Source: Clostridia bacterium
Lineage (GTDB): Bacteria > Bacillota > Clostridia > Oscillospirales > Acutalibacteraceae
Assembly: GCA_017398485.1 (NCBI GenBank)
Contig: JAFQFY010000033.1
Span: forward strand, 1 to 64,000
DNA length: 64,000 nucleotides
Reading direction: 5' to 3'
The notes beneath the pieces are model-generated. The model did not search any database. It saw only the letters and a list, made by a program, of their open reading frames with translations, and was not told where the DNA came from. Both the position numbers and the translations under genes were made by a program. Positions 45,476-53,983 of this stretch are shown in pieces. Every line of letters begins with the position of its first letter. Position 1 is the first letter of the stretch.

Positions 45476-46807
45476 TTACACCCTCCTGTTATAGATGGAG
45501 TTGAGATATTGCGCAACGCCGTCCTGCTCGTTGGAGGGGACGACCGTGTCGGCGGCATCTGCCGCTTGCGGCGCGGCGTTGGCAACGCAGCAGGCGAGAT
45601 CCGCCACGCGGAACATGGACAGATCGTTGGCGTTGTCCCCGAAGGCGACCACGCGGTCAGCACGCACGCGGTCGCGCAGGCGTTCGAGTGCGCGACCTTT
45701 GTCTGCGTCCTCGCGGCAGATCTCCACGAACCAGTTGTCCTCGTGATAGGTGTCTTTATACAGCACCGTGCGGATTCCCGTGACGGTGGACAGCCGTTCG
45801 GCAAGCAGTCTCTGCTGTGCCTCGGTGCCTTGACAGCTGAAGAAGATCGCCGGGCTGTTGCGCAGCTGTGCAACAGCGTGATAGTAACGACCGTAGCTGC
45901 GCCCTTGGGCGTCGACGCGGTTAACGAACGCCGCTTCCAGTGTATTCAGTTTGGTGTAGTAAATATGCACCTCGTCGCCGCGACGTCGGTATACTTGGGG
46001 CGCGCGTCCGAGGGCACGGAATGTGTCCAGCACGGCGGCAACCGTTGCACAGGGCATCTCACAGCACTGGATGATACGGCGGCGGTACAGGTCGTACAGC
46101 AGCACGCCGCCGAGCAGGATCACAGGCAGACGAAAATGCAGGCGATCGAGCCCGATGAGTTCGACACCGATGGTGCCGCGTGCGGTGGCGGCGGAAATCT
46201 GCATACCGCGCGCAATGAGACGGTTGATCGTCTCGACGGTATAGTCGGACAGACTGCCGTCATCCCGAAGCAGCGTGCCGTCGAGGTCGGTGACGTACAG
46301 CGTGCGGCGACCGCGCTCGATGGCGCGAAACACAAACTGGAAATACGCCGAGCCGTAGTGGTGGAAGATGCGCTCGGCGAGCATTTGCGTCAACTCGTCG
46401 GGCGTGGCCCACTTCACCTCGGCGACCTCTTCTTTTTGCAGGTGCAGGGTGGCGGGGTCGATGTCCCGATATAACAGCCAAATGTCGGTAAAGGAATTGC
46501 GCCGCCGCATACGGCCGCCGTAGACCAATTCGCCGGCAATGGTGCGGATGCCGAGTTCCTCGAACAATTCGCGTCGCGCGGCGGATTCGCTGTCCTCGCC
46601 GGCGACGGCACTGCCGCCGGTGGCGGCCCACATACCGGCCATCACGCGCAGATGATCCGCACGCCGTTGGAGTAAGATTCGGCCTTTGGAGTCGACGATC
46701 CAAATGTGCTCGACGAGGTGGTATTGGTCGGCGAGCAACGGCTCACCGCGTGTGATGACCTGTCCGGTCGGATGCCCGTCGGCGTCGAGCAGTTCCCACT
46801 TTTCCAT
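45476..46807 (-). CDS. NUDIX hydrolase fused to a Cof-type HAD phosphatase
   Basis: 443-residue two-domain protein. Residues about 1-165 form a NUDIX domain of the IPP-isomerase/YfcD-like group, with the box GGSAVAGEDSESAARRELFEELGI. Residues about 166-443 form a Cof-subfamily HAD hydrolase: LYVTDLDGTLLRDDG (nucleophile Asp), SAATARG, and GDNANDLSMFRVAD as motif IV. The fusion suggests successive cleavage of a nucleotide- or sugar-linked substrate, such as a pyrophosphatase then a phosphatase, but the substrate is not identifiable. ATG 46807 after AGGAAGGAG. Confidence 0.9.
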   Translation of the reverse strand: MEKWELLDADGHPTGQVITRGEPLLADQYHLVEHIWIVDSKGRILLQRRADHLRVMAGMWAATGGSAVAGEDSESAARRELFEELGIRTIAGELVYGGRMRRRNSFTDIWLLYRDIDPATLHLQKEEVAEVKWATPDELTQMLAERIFHHYGSAYFQFVFRAIERGRRTLYVTDLDGTLLRDDGSLSDYTVETINRLIARGMQISAATARGTIGVELIGLDRLHFRLPVILLGGVLLYDLYRRRIIQCCEMPCATVAAVLDTFRALGRAPQVYRRRGDEVHIYYTKLNTLEAAFVNRVDAQGRSYGRYYHAVAQLRNSPAIFFSCQGTEAQQRLLAERLSTVTGIRTVLYKDTYHEDNWFVEICREDADKGRALERLRDRVRADRVVAFGDNANDLSMFRVADLACCVANAAPQAADAADTVVPSNEQDGVAQYLNSIYNRRV

Positions 46808-46884
46808 ATCGTCACTCCTTCCTAAAAGTAATATACCCGATTATTTTACTATATTTTACATAAAAAGTCCAGTTTTTTTGCTGA

Positions 46885-46920
46885 AAAACGGGCATCTCAC
46901 GTGCGTGAGATGCCCGTTTT
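46885..46920 (-). terminator. Terminator of the SGNH lipoprotein gene
   Basis: 16-bp stem AAAACGGGCATCTCAC / GTGAGATGCCCGTTTT with a 4-base loop. Confidence 0.9.
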
Positions 46921-46928
46921 GGTTGTGG

Positions 46929-48329
46929 TTACACGGTGGCGAATACCATCGGGATACGCAGGCCGACCTTGCCGTTATTTGTAAAGGTCAGGGTGTGCTC
47001 GCCCATGTCGAGATCGTCGAACAGGACGAAACAGCTGCCGTTGGAGTTCACGAGCGCCTTCTTTTGTACGATTTTGACGCCGTCGAGGTAGCAGGAGATG
47101 GTGGTGTTGCCGCCGTACCAGTAGATGCCGACGCTGTCGCCGGTGAATTTAAAGGTGAAGGACTCGCCTTTCTTCATGTCGGCGGATTTATCGGTGTGGG
47201 AAACGAAGCTCTGCGTGCCGATGGAGAAGGAGGCGTTCTGCGCCTTGATGTCCTCGGCGTAGAAGATCTTGGTGTTGATGTTCAGACCGTCGGACAGGAT
47301 CGGCGGAACCACGTGGTTGACCGTCTTGGTCGGGTTACCGGCTTTGCCGAGGATCTCGGTGACACGGCTGATCACCTCGTCGGCGAGCACGGCGTAGCCG
47401 GCATCAACGGGGTGCACCTGGTCGTCCATGAACAGCGATTTGAGAGGCTGACCGGCGTTGGCCATGGCCGCGCCGGCGTAGATGGTCTCGATGCCGTATT
47501 GCTTGGCGACCTTATTGAACGCGTCGATCCAAGTGTTGCTCTTACCCGTGCCGATGGCGACGGTAGTGGTGTACACGAACACGATATCCATGTTGGGATT
47601 GGCGTTGTAGCACTTACGAACGATGGTCTCCATGTTCGCCTGGCTCTGCTTGGCGGTGCAACCGTCGATCTTATCGTTGACGACGAACTCGACAAACACG
47701 AGATCGGGCTTGTATTTGAGCATATCCTCGTCCATGCGGTGCTTGGCGTAGTAGGTGCCGGTGCCGCCGCTGGCGGCGTTGATCTCGGTGATGGCGGCGT
47801 TGGGATAGGTCTGCTTAAACCACGCCGTCGTCTTTTCGCGCCAGCTGTTGCCGTCCGTTGAGCCGTAGCCGGCGGTGATGGAACCGCCGATGTAGGCGAC
47901 GTTGAGCTTGTTCTGCTTGGTCAGCAGATACTTGGAGTTCGCCAAGGGCGCCACAGCGTCCTTGTAGTTGTTGATCTCTACGCCGGTCGCCTTGGTGGTC
48001 TTGGTGGTCTTGGTGGTCGAGGTTTTGGAATTAGAGGGACGGGTGATGCCGGACGTGGTGCTGCGTTCGGTGTCGGAATCGATCGGCTTGGCGGTCGTGG
48101 TGGTGCTGTCGGAAGTGTCCGGCTCCTCGGACGCGTCGGGTTCTTCGGACGCGTCGGGTTCTTTGGATGCATCAGGTTCCTCGGACACGTCCGGTGTTTC
48201 GGACGAGACGGACTCGGAGCTCTCGGACGAGGTCGGCTCGGAGCTTTGCGTGCCGCCGTTGTCGCCGCAGGCGGCGAGCAAGCCGACGAGCAGCAGAACG
48301 GATAGCAGAACAGCGAATAATCGTTTCAT
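46929..48329 (-). CDS. Surface lipoprotein with an SGNH/GDSL esterase domain
   Basis: 466 residues. Signal peptide with lipobox LLAAC (C21). Residues about 22-135 are a low-complexity Ser/Thr/Glu/Asp/Pro spacer with repeated EEPDAS units. An SGNH hydrolase follows (about 145-330): YIGGSITAGYGS as block I, VEFVVND as block III, and DDQVHPVDAGY holding the catalytic Asp and His. A C-terminal beta-rich domain (about 340-466) may bind carbohydrate. This layout suits a cell-surface acetyl-esterase acting on polysaccharide. It resembles carbohydrate esterase family proteins but is not placed further. ATG 48329 after TATAGGAGG. Confidence 0.88.
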   Translation of the reverse strand: MKRLFAVLLSVLLLVGLLAACGDNGGTQSSEPTSSESSESVSSETPDVSEEPDASKEPDASEEPDASEEPDTSDSTTTTAKPIDSDTERSTTSGITRPSNSKTSTTKTTKTTKATGVEINNYKDAVAPLANSKYLLTKQNKLNVAYIGGSITAGYGSTDGNSWREKTTAWFKQTYPNAAITEINAASGGTGTYYAKHRMDEDMLKYKPDLVFVEFVVNDKIDGCTAKQSQANMETIVRKCYNANPNMDIVFVYTTTVAIGTGKSNTWIDAFNKVAKQYGIETIYAGAAMANAGQPLKSLFMDDQVHPVDAGYAVLADEVISRVTEILGKAGNPTKTVNHVVPPILSDGLNINTKIFYAEDIKAQNASFSIGTQSFVSHTDKSADMKKGESFTFKFTGDSVGIYWYGGNTTISCYLDGVKIVQKKALVNSNGSCFVLFDDLDMGEHTLTFTNNGKVGLRIPMVFATV

Positions 48330-48374
48330 GATAAGTCCTCCTATATAGGTTGTATTTAGCGAGGATTATTTTAT

Positions 48375-48403
48375 CATATATCGCAGTAAAAAGGAATAGA
48401 CAA
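48375..48403 (-). promoter_or_regulatory. Promoter of the SGNH lipoprotein gene (predicted)
   Basis: TTGTCT (48398-48403) - 17 bases - TATATG (48375-48380) on the minus strand; moderate match. Confidence 0.45.
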
Positions 48404-48461
48404 AACGCACAACAACACGTCGACAGGGTTGTGAAATATGCCGATAAATTTGCCTGTGAGC

Positions 48462-48490
48462 GTATGCTTTTCCGCGAATGAGATATACTA
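48462..48490 (+). promoter_or_regulatory. Sigma-G-like promoter of spoVAC
   Basis: GTATG (48462-48466) - 17 bases - TATACTA (48484-48490), about 30 bases before the ATG; compares well with the forespore pattern GHATR-N17/18-CATNNTA. The same layout precedes spoVAD. Confidence 0.6.
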
Positions 48491-48520
48491 TGAAAAAAAG
48501 AAAGAAAGTGGGCTTGAAAC

Positions 48521-48964
48521 ATGGCAGTTTCGGACAAGGAATATCAGCAGATGACCAAGAAAGCGTCACCCGATTCACCGGTCATTAAGGACTGCGTCAA
48601 GGCGTTTTTATTCGGTGGGTGCATCTGTGCGCTGGGCGAGGTGATCTTTCAGTTTGTGCAACGAGCAGGTCTCAGTGAACAGAACGCGCGCCTGACGGTA
48701 TCGGTGAGTCTGATCTTGCTGGCGGTGGTGCTTACCGGTTTTCAGGTGTTCGACAACGTTGCCAAGCATGCCGGCGCCGGCACGCTCGTGCCGATCACGG
48801 GCTTTGCCAATTCTGTGGTTGCACCGGCCATCGAGTTTAAGTCAGAGGGTTACGTTCTCGGTCTCGGCGCGAAGATGTTCATCATTGCAGGGCCTGTGCT
48901 GGTCTATGGCATCACCGCCGCAACGCTGTACGGCGTGTGGTGCTGGATCGTACAGATGTTTTAA
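48521..48964 (+). CDS. spoVAC: Stage V sporulation protein AC
   Basis: 147-residue inner spore membrane protein, part of the channel that loads calcium-dipicolinic acid into the forespore and releases it at germination. Family features: MTKKASPDSPVIKDCVKAFLFGG at the N-terminus, TGFQVFDNVAKHAGAGTLVPITGFANSVVAPAIEFKSEG type conserved core (here GFANSVVAP and EFKSEGYVLGLGAKMF), and four helices. Normally followed at once by spoVAD and spoVAE; here a terminator follows and spoVAD is 11.4 kb away. Confidence 0.95.
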   Translation: MAVSDKEYQQMTKKASPDSPVIKDCVKAFLFGGCICALGEVIFQFVQRAGLSEQNARLTVSVSLILLAVVLTGFQVFDNVAKHAGAGTLVPITGFANSVVAPAIEFKSEGYVLGLGAKMFIIAGPVLVYGITAATLYGVWCWIVQMF

Positions 48965-48966
48965 CG

Positions 48967-49009
48967 AAAAAGGCTTGACCGATTCACCAAATCGGTCAAG
49001 CCTTTTTTT
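48967..49009. terminator. Bidirectional terminator after spoVAC
   Basis: 18-bp stem AAAAAGGCTTGACCGATT / AATCGGTCAAGCCTTTTT between convergent spoVAC and the TRAP operon. Confidence 0.93.
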
Positions 49010-49025
49010 GCGTATACAGTGTGAT

Positions 49026-49319
49026 TTATACTTCGCCCTCGTGCTTTTTTGCTTTTTTCTTTTCGGGGGTGAGCGCAACCTCGCCGCCGAGGTACATGGC
49101 CACCAGACCGAGCAACACCATCGAAACGGCCAGATAGATAATGACGGGGAAGATATCTTTGTAGATGACGGTGCAGATGGCGGTGGCAACGTCACCGCCG
49201 ATGATCAGCGCGGCGACGTATCCAAAGAATGTCAGACCGCCGGCGAACAGGGAAACCATAATGCCGTAGCCGAAGATCGTTTTCAGCACGTTGGAAATCT
49301 TTTTACAAATTTCTTTCAT
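49026..49319 (-). CDS. Small membrane protein paired with a TRAP permease
   Basis: 97 residues with two to three helices (IMVSLFAGGLTFFGYVAALII and PVIIYLAVSMVLLGLVAMYLG) and a Lys-rich tail. It lies 12 bases after the large TRAP permease and occupies the place of a small DctQ subunit, but is shorter than usual (DctQ is about 150-200 residues with four helices). Assigned only by context. ATG 49319 after AAGGAGGG. Confidence 0.7.
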   Translation of the reverse strand: MKEICKKISNVLKTIFGYGIMVSLFAGGLTFFGYVAALIIGGDVATAICTVIYKDIFPVIIYLAVSMVLLGLVAMYLGGEVALTPEKKKAKKHEGEV

Positions 49320-49331
49320 GACAGTCCCTCC

Positions 49332-50696
49332 TTACAGACCGAGGATCGGCAGCCAGCCCATGAGGACGGCGACCTGCATAATGAACTGAGCGGCGACCCA
49401 CCAGAGGTTGTTCTTAAAGGTCTTACTGAAATCCGACTCGGCGATGGTCATACCGGCGTACATACCAAGACCGAGTGGCGGCGTGATGCCGCACATGACG
49501 CCGCAGATACAGGGCAGCATCGCTGCGGCGAGCAGGGGGTCGACGCCGACGCCGTTGAGCAGCATGATGAACACCGGCCCGAAGATGACGACCTGCGAGG
49601 AGCCGGGCACGACCATGCCCATCACACAGGTGATCGCGCAGATGGCCAGCACCATGCCGAGTTTGTTGAAGCTCCAGGTTGCCATCAAGTCGCCGAGCGA
49701 CGCAGCAACGCCGAGGTCCTCAAACAGCGCGCCGATCATATAGCCGAACACGCACACGCCGATGGCAGGGGAGATGGATTTAACGCCGCCGGCGAACATC
49801 TTGGCGATCTTGTTGGGTGTGACGGCGGATTTGTCCTTTACCGCCAGGCAGGCGTACAGCGAGGAGATGCCGGCGACGAACAGCAGGACGGATTTGGACA
49901 GGTATTTGGCGCCGTCTGCACCGAGACGGTCGACGAAGAAGTTGTCGGCCAACGCTGCATCCAGTATAAACGGGAGCAGGATGATGACCGGCAGCAGTAG
50001 ACTCTGCCAGCCTGCTTTGAGGGTTTCTTTGAGGTTGGGCAGCTCGTCCTTGGTCATCGGCTGTACTTTATAGTAGCGGCAGAACGCCCACACCATGAAT
50101 ACGCGCTGCAAGATAAACCACAGGCTGATGCCCCACAGCACGATCCAGAATTTACCTTGCGACACGTCGGCAATGCCGGCGCCGGCGGCAAAGGTGGAGA
50201 ATGCCGCCATCGCCGCGACGATGTTGGAGGAGGGCGGGATCATGTTGCCCATGTAGCTGGCGTTCGATTCAATATTGGCGGCAAGCTCTGCCGGAAAGCC
50301 GGTGCGCTTCATCGCCGGGATGGTCAGCGCGCCGGTCGCCATGACGTTGCCGGGGCCGGAGCCGGACAGGGCACCCATAAACGCGCTGGCGATGACCGCG
50401 GTATAACCGGCGCCGCCGCGGATGCGTCCGATGAGCGACAGAATGATCGCGATACAGCTGTCCACGATCTTGGTCTTGGTCAGCAGAATGGACATCGCCA
50501 CAAACGCGACCATGGAATACAGCAACGAGGTGGACAGACCCTCGTCAATATAGTCCCATACGTTGCCCCAGGTGTTCGTGACGGCCAACAGCACCACGAA
50601 GGCGAGCAGTACCGCCTCGTAGACGGGACGCTTTAACAGCAGGAACCAGATGCAGATAACTGCCAGCATGATTCCCAAATACAGCACCGATTGCAT
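49332..50696 (-). CDS. TRAP transporter large permease (DctM-like)
   Basis: 454-residue polytopic carrier subunit of a TRAP importer. DctM hallmarks: ALSGSGPGNVMATGALTIPAM, IPPSSN, VPGSSQVVIFGPVF, and GVMCGITPPLGLGMYAG near the end; the GSGPG and ITPP motifs are the repeated substrate-pore elements. ATG 50696 (MQSVLY) is chosen for the GGAGG site about 10 bases before it. No periplasmic/lipoprotein solute-binding DctP gene is in the window, so the substrate (usually an organic acid) is unknown. Confidence 0.9.
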   Translation of the reverse strand: MQSVLYLGIMLAVICIWFLLLKRPVYEAVLLAFVVLLAVTNTWGNVWDYIDEGLSTSLLYSMVAFVAMSILLTKTKIVDSCIAIILSLIGRIRGGAGYTAVIASAFMGALSGSGPGNVMATGALTIPAMKRTGFPAELAANIESNASYMGNMIPPSSNIVAAMAAFSTFAAGAGIADVSQGKFWIVLWGISLWFILQRVFMVWAFCRYYKVQPMTKDELPNLKETLKAGWQSLLLPVIILLPFILDAALADNFFVDRLGADGAKYLSKSVLLFVAGISSLYACLAVKDKSAVTPNKIAKMFAGGVKSISPAIGVCVFGYMIGALFEDLGVAASLGDLMATWSFNKLGMVLAICAITCVMGMVVPGSSQVVIFGPVFIMLLNGVGVDPLLAAAMLPCICGVMCGITPPLGLGMYAGMTIAESDFSKTFKNNLWWVAAQFIMQVAVLMGWLPILGL

Positions 50697-50751
50697 GACA
50701 AACGTTCCTCCTATGCATAAATGGTTATAGATGCTATTCCTAACGAGAAAT

Positions 50752-50780
50752 ATCATAGCACGATCATACAGATTTGTCAA
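50752..50780 (-). promoter_or_regulatory. Promoter of the TRAP permease genes
   Basis: TTGACA (50775-50780) - 17 bases - TATGAT (50752-50757) on the minus strand. Confidence 0.85.
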
Positions 50781-50804
50781 CATTTTTTATTTTCGACATT
50801 TTTG

Positions 50805-50833
50805 TTGAAAAATCGCACGCGATATGGTAGGAT
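50805..50833 (+). promoter_or_regulatory. Promoter of the YwaF-like gene
   Basis: TTGAAA (50805-50810) - 17 bases - TAGGAT (50828-50833), 33 bases before the ATG; divergent from the TRAP promoter. Confidence 0.6.
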
Positions 50834-50865
50834 GGCGGAGGAGTGTTTTAAAAGGAGTGGATGGG

Positions 50866-51654
50866 ATGAGTGAATTGATGCAATCGACCGCGTGGCGCAT
50901 GGATATGCCGGCGCGTTACGGCGTGTTCCACTGGGTGTTCACCGCGATACTGCTCGCACTGACGATCTTTGCCGCATGGCGTCTGCGCCACACGAATGAG
51001 AAGCAAAATCGTGTGGTGCTCGGTGTGGTTGGCGCGTTTTTACTTGTCACCGAGGTGTATAAGATCGCGTTTCACATGACGGTCAACCCGTACGACTGGG
51101 AGTTTTTCGGCTGTTTTCCGTTCCAGCTCTGCTCGGTGCCGATGTATCTGTGCATCGTGTGCGCGCTGTGCAAGAACGAGCGTGTCAATGCCTGGTTGTA
51201 TGAGTGCATGTTTGCGGTGAATATGTTCGGCGGCATCATGGCGTTTCTCGAGCCGAGCGGTATCCAGCACACCTACATTACGCTGACCGTCCACGCGTAC
51301 GTCTGGCACATGATGCTCGTATTCGTCGGCTTCTATCTGTACGCGAGCCGCCGCGTGTGTACGCAGAGCCGTTTTTGCTACAAGGGCATCGCGGTGTTCC
51401 TCGGCACCTGTGTGATTGCGCAGGTATTTAACCTCGTCTTTGCCGGTGAAGTCAACTGCTTCTACATATCGCCCTATGTGCAAAGTCCCTTGGCGGTCTT
51501 CAAGGATATCTACGCCGCTTGCGGCTGGGTGGTCAACATGGTGTTGTTTATCTTTGGCCTGACGATCGCGGCGACGCTGGTGTATTACATCGGCTACGCG
51601 GCGCGCCGTCTCACCGCTCCAAAGACCGCACGAACGGAGAAACAAACGGTATAA
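50866..51654 (+). CDS. YwaF/TIGR02206-like integral membrane protein
   Basis: 262 residues with about seven helices. Matches the YwaF (TMEM164-like) family: an early helix, then FFGCFPFQLCSVPMYLC, the GGIMAFLEPSGIQ segment and HAYVWHMML. Function of the family in bacteria is not known. ATG 50866 is chosen for AAGGAG 8 bases upstream. A bidirectional terminator follows the stop. Confidence 0.82.
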   Translation: MSELMQSTAWRMDMPARYGVFHWVFTAILLALTIFAAWRLRHTNEKQNRVVLGVVGAFLLVTEVYKIAFHMTVNPYDWEFFGCFPFQLCSVPMYLCIVCALCKNERVNAWLYECMFAVNMFGGIMAFLEPSGIQHTYITLTVHAYVWHMMLVFVGFYLYASRRVCTQSRFCYKGIAVFLGTCVIAQVFNLVFAGEVNCFYISPYVQSPLAVFKDIYAACGWVVNMVLFIFGLTIAATLVYYIGYAARRLTAPKTARTEKQTV

Positions 51655-51662
51655 CGAATATA

Positions 51663-51700
51663 AAAAAGCAGGCTCGGTCATCTGACCGAGCCTGCTTTTT
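51663..51700. terminator. Bidirectional terminator after the YwaF-like gene
   Basis: 18-bp stem AAAAAGCAGGCTCGGTCA / TGACCGAGCCTGCTTTTT shared with the convergent histidine kinase gene. Confidence 0.93.
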
Positions 51701-51707
51701 AAGTCGT

Positions 51708-53072
51708 TTATTCAGCCGTGGAAACGATCGGATCTTGCGTTGCGTTTTCAACGGATTTTTTCATCAAGAGGATCGACAGTTTAAACATGCCGTCCTCGGC
51801 GTCGATGCGCATATCGCCGTCGTATTTCTTGACGATGGCGCGGATGGAGGGAATACCGACGCCGGCGGTGGCAAAGCGACGCTTGTGAGACAGATAGCCG
51901 TTGTCACCGCCTGCTTTGAGTGCGCCGCCGAAGCTGTTATCAAAGGTCATGTAGATGCGATCTTCTTCTTCGAGGGCGCGTGCGGATATGAAACGCTGTT
52001 CCGCAGGCAGCTGCACGGTTGCCTCCATCGCGTTTTCCAGCGCGTTGCCGATGAGTACGCACAGATCGGCGTCGCTGATGCCGGGCTCGTGACTGAGATG
52101 GAAGTTAAAGCGCAGCGGCACCTCAAAATCTTTGGCACGGTTGATGAAGTGGTCGAGGATGATGTTCGCGGTGTAGTTTTCACACACGGTGATCTGTCGG
52201 TTACGCGGCAGATGATCGATGAGATCGTTCAAATACTTATCCAGCCGTGCGTACTCGCCGCCATTGCTCATCGCCTTCATGGCGTTGAGGTGATGGCGCA
52301 GGTCGTGTCGTGCTGCGCGCGTTTCCTCGATGCTGTCGGCGAGCTTTTGATACTGCTCCGCCTGCAAGCTCAACAGCAGATCGTTGCGCTCCTTGGCGTC
52401 TTGCAGGTGGATGCGCTGCTCGAATTTATCCGCAAGATAGAATATCAGCCAACAGGTCGCGACCGAGCCGATCCACAACGCGATGCGTGCGAGCAGCTCG
52501 TCCAGCGTCACGCCGTCAAGCTCGTAAGTATTGTCGATAAGCAGTGCCTCCGACAGAGCGACCGATGAGGGTATGACCCACATGTAACGCCATAGCGTCG
52601 GCTCGGTGATCTTGCCTGCCCGTCGACCGATCTCTTTCCACAGCCACAAAAACAGGGGATACATCACCGCTGTCAACGCCGCTCGAATGAGGGAGCTGAC
52701 CATATACGTCGGGGAATCCCCTTTGATAAACTGCGCAATATACGCTGACAGGATCATCAGACCTGCGATGAACGGGAAGATCAGGGAGAACACGAACAGG
52801 GTTTTCGCACGGTGGGTCTTGGTCAGCAATATCGCCAGCACCAGCATCAGTACCACGAGAGACAGACGGTAGGATAGCATGGTATTGGCGGTGTAGTAAG
52901 GCGAGGCGTGCAACGCCACGAAGCCGAGCGAGCCGACGAGCATGACGGCGTAGTTGATGATGAGCGTTGCAGGGAAGGGCAGGCGCAGATGCCCTTTGAG
53001 CGGCTGATATAGGAAATAGAGAAAGGGCACGGTATCCAGTAAACAGGTGAGAAAATACCAAAACTCATGCAT
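51708..53072 (-). CDS. GHKL-type sensor histidine kinase (AgrC/LytS-like)
   Basis: 454 residues. N-terminal half: about six helices forming a membrane sensor. Then a coiled-coil dimerisation region (about 225-265), RHDLRHHLNAM with the likely phosphorylated His, and a GHKL ATPase with the N box IGNALENAMEA and a GVGIPSIRAIVKKYDG G-box. Typical partner of LytTR regulators in peptide or surface sensing. It overlaps the regulator gene by 8 bases (ATG 53072). Confidence 0.93.
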   Translation of the reverse strand: MHEFWYFLTCLLDTVPFLYFLYQPLKGHLRLPFPATLIINYAVMLVGSLGFVALHASPYYTANTMLSYRLSLVVLMLVLAILLTKTHRAKTLFVFSLIFPFIAGLMILSAYIAQFIKGDSPTYMVSSLIRAALTAVMYPLFLWLWKEIGRRAGKITEPTLWRYMWVIPSSVALSEALLIDNTYELDGVTLDELLARIALWIGSVATCWLIFYLADKFEQRIHLQDAKERNDLLLSLQAEQYQKLADSIEETRAARHDLRHHLNAMKAMSNGGEYARLDKYLNDLIDHLPRNRQITVCENYTANIILDHFINRAKDFEVPLRFNFHLSHEPGISDADLCVLIGNALENAMEATVQLPAEQRFISARALEEEDRIYMTFDNSFGGALKAGGDNGYLSHKRRFATAGVGIPSIRAIVKKYDGDMRIDAEDGMFKLSILLMKKSVENATQDPIVSTAE

Positions 53073-53808
53073 TATCCGTATCCCCCCTCGCTACTCTCCA
53101 GAACCAGTCGTTGACGGTTTGGAGCAGGCGCTTTTTATCGCGTGACGGCAAGGGTACGCTGCCGCCGTCTGCAAAAAATAAGCTGTCTGTGTCGGTCTTT
53201 TGTATGCGGCTCATATTGACGATATAGCATCGCCCGATCTTGAGGAAAGCTGCCTCGCCACGCAGGACGTCTTCGATCTCTCCGATCTTTTTATAGGTGA
53301 ATAAGGTCTGCTTGACGGTGTGTACGTCGCAGCCGCGGTTAGCGGTCTCTATGTAGGTAATATCGCTGAGTGGAATCTGATAGTCGATGCGCTCGCTGAC
53401 GAAGGAAAGACACTTTTTGCTCTTTTCAAAGTGGGCGCGGCAACGCCAGATGGCGCCGAGAAAATCCTCGTAAGAATAGGGCTTGACAAGATAGCCGTCG
53501 GCTTTGAGCTTGTAGCTTTCGACGGCGTGATCGAGAGAGGTGGTGCAGAACACGACGCTGCCCGTGTAGCCGCGCTCGGCGAGCGCCTTGGCAGCGACGG
53601 TGCCGATGGTGCCGGGCATATAGACGTCGAGGAACACCACGTCAGGGTTCAACCCCTTGTCGTAGGCGGCGACGAGTGCCTCGGCGCTGTCGAACTCGGT
53701 GATGTCGAGTTCGAGGCTGTCCTCTTTTTCCAGCCGCCGAATATAATCGCGCAGGATCGCGCGTTCTTGCGCGAGATCGTCACAGATCACGATCTTCATT
53801 GGTGTCAT
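53065..53808 (-). CDS. LytTR-family response regulator
   Basis: 247 residues. N-terminal receiver with CDD, phospho-Asp motif VVFLDVYMPG, CTTS and the invariant Lys in LVKPYSYEDF. C-terminal LytTR DNA-binding domain (SDITYIETANRGCDVHTVK, FLKIGRCYIVNMSRIQ). These regulators bind paired direct repeats about two helical turns apart; such a pair lies in the upstream divergent region at 53883-53916. ATG 53808 has AGGA 6 bases before it; a second ATG at 53799 is possible. Confidence 0.94.
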   Translation of the reverse strand: MTPMKIVICDDLAQERAILRDYIRRLEKEDSLELDITEFDSAEALVAAYDKGLNPDVVFLDVYMPGTIGTVAAKALAERGYTGSVVFCTTSLDHAVESYKLKADGYLVKPYSYEDFLGAIWRCRAHFEKSKKCLSFVSERIDYQIPLSDITYIETANRGCDVHTVKQTLFTYKKIGEIEDVLRGEAAFLKIGRCYIVNMSRIQKTDTDSLFFADGGSVPLPSRDKKRLLQTVNDWFWRVARGDTDNA

Positions 53809-53845
53809 CCGCTTTCCTTTTAGAATTGATTAAACTCTTACCTAA

Positions 53846-53874
53846 ATTATACGCCTATGTATTTTTGAATTCAA
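53846..53874 (-). promoter_or_regulatory. Promoter of the LytTR two-component genes
   Basis: TTGAAT (53869-53874) - 17 bases - TATAAT (53846-53851) on the minus strand. Confidence 0.8.
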
Positions 53875-53882
53875 GGGCAAAA

Positions 53883-53916
53883 TGCGTTTCGCGCAAAAAA
53901 TCTGCGTTTCGCGCAA
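53883..53916. promoter_or_regulatory. Tandem 14-bp direct repeat, candidate LytTR binding site
   Basis: TGCGTTTCGCGCAA occurs at 53883-53896 and 53903-53916, start to start 20 bases. It lies between the divergent promoters of the two-component system and the surface-protein operon, just upstream of the latter. Confidence 0.72.
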
Positions 53917-53929
53917 GGTTTGCAATTTT

Positions 53930-53955
53930 TTGGAATTTTACCGGTATAGTATACT
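53930..53955 (+). promoter_or_regulatory. Promoter of the surface-protein operon (weak boxes)
   Basis: TTGGAA (53930-53935) and TATACT (53950-53955) are only 14 bases apart; TATAGT at 53945-53950 is an alternative -10. Poor -35 spacing is what an activator-dependent promoter would show. Confidence 0.45.
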
Positions 53956-53983
53956 TGTAAACGAAATCGAAAGGCGGTGGCGT

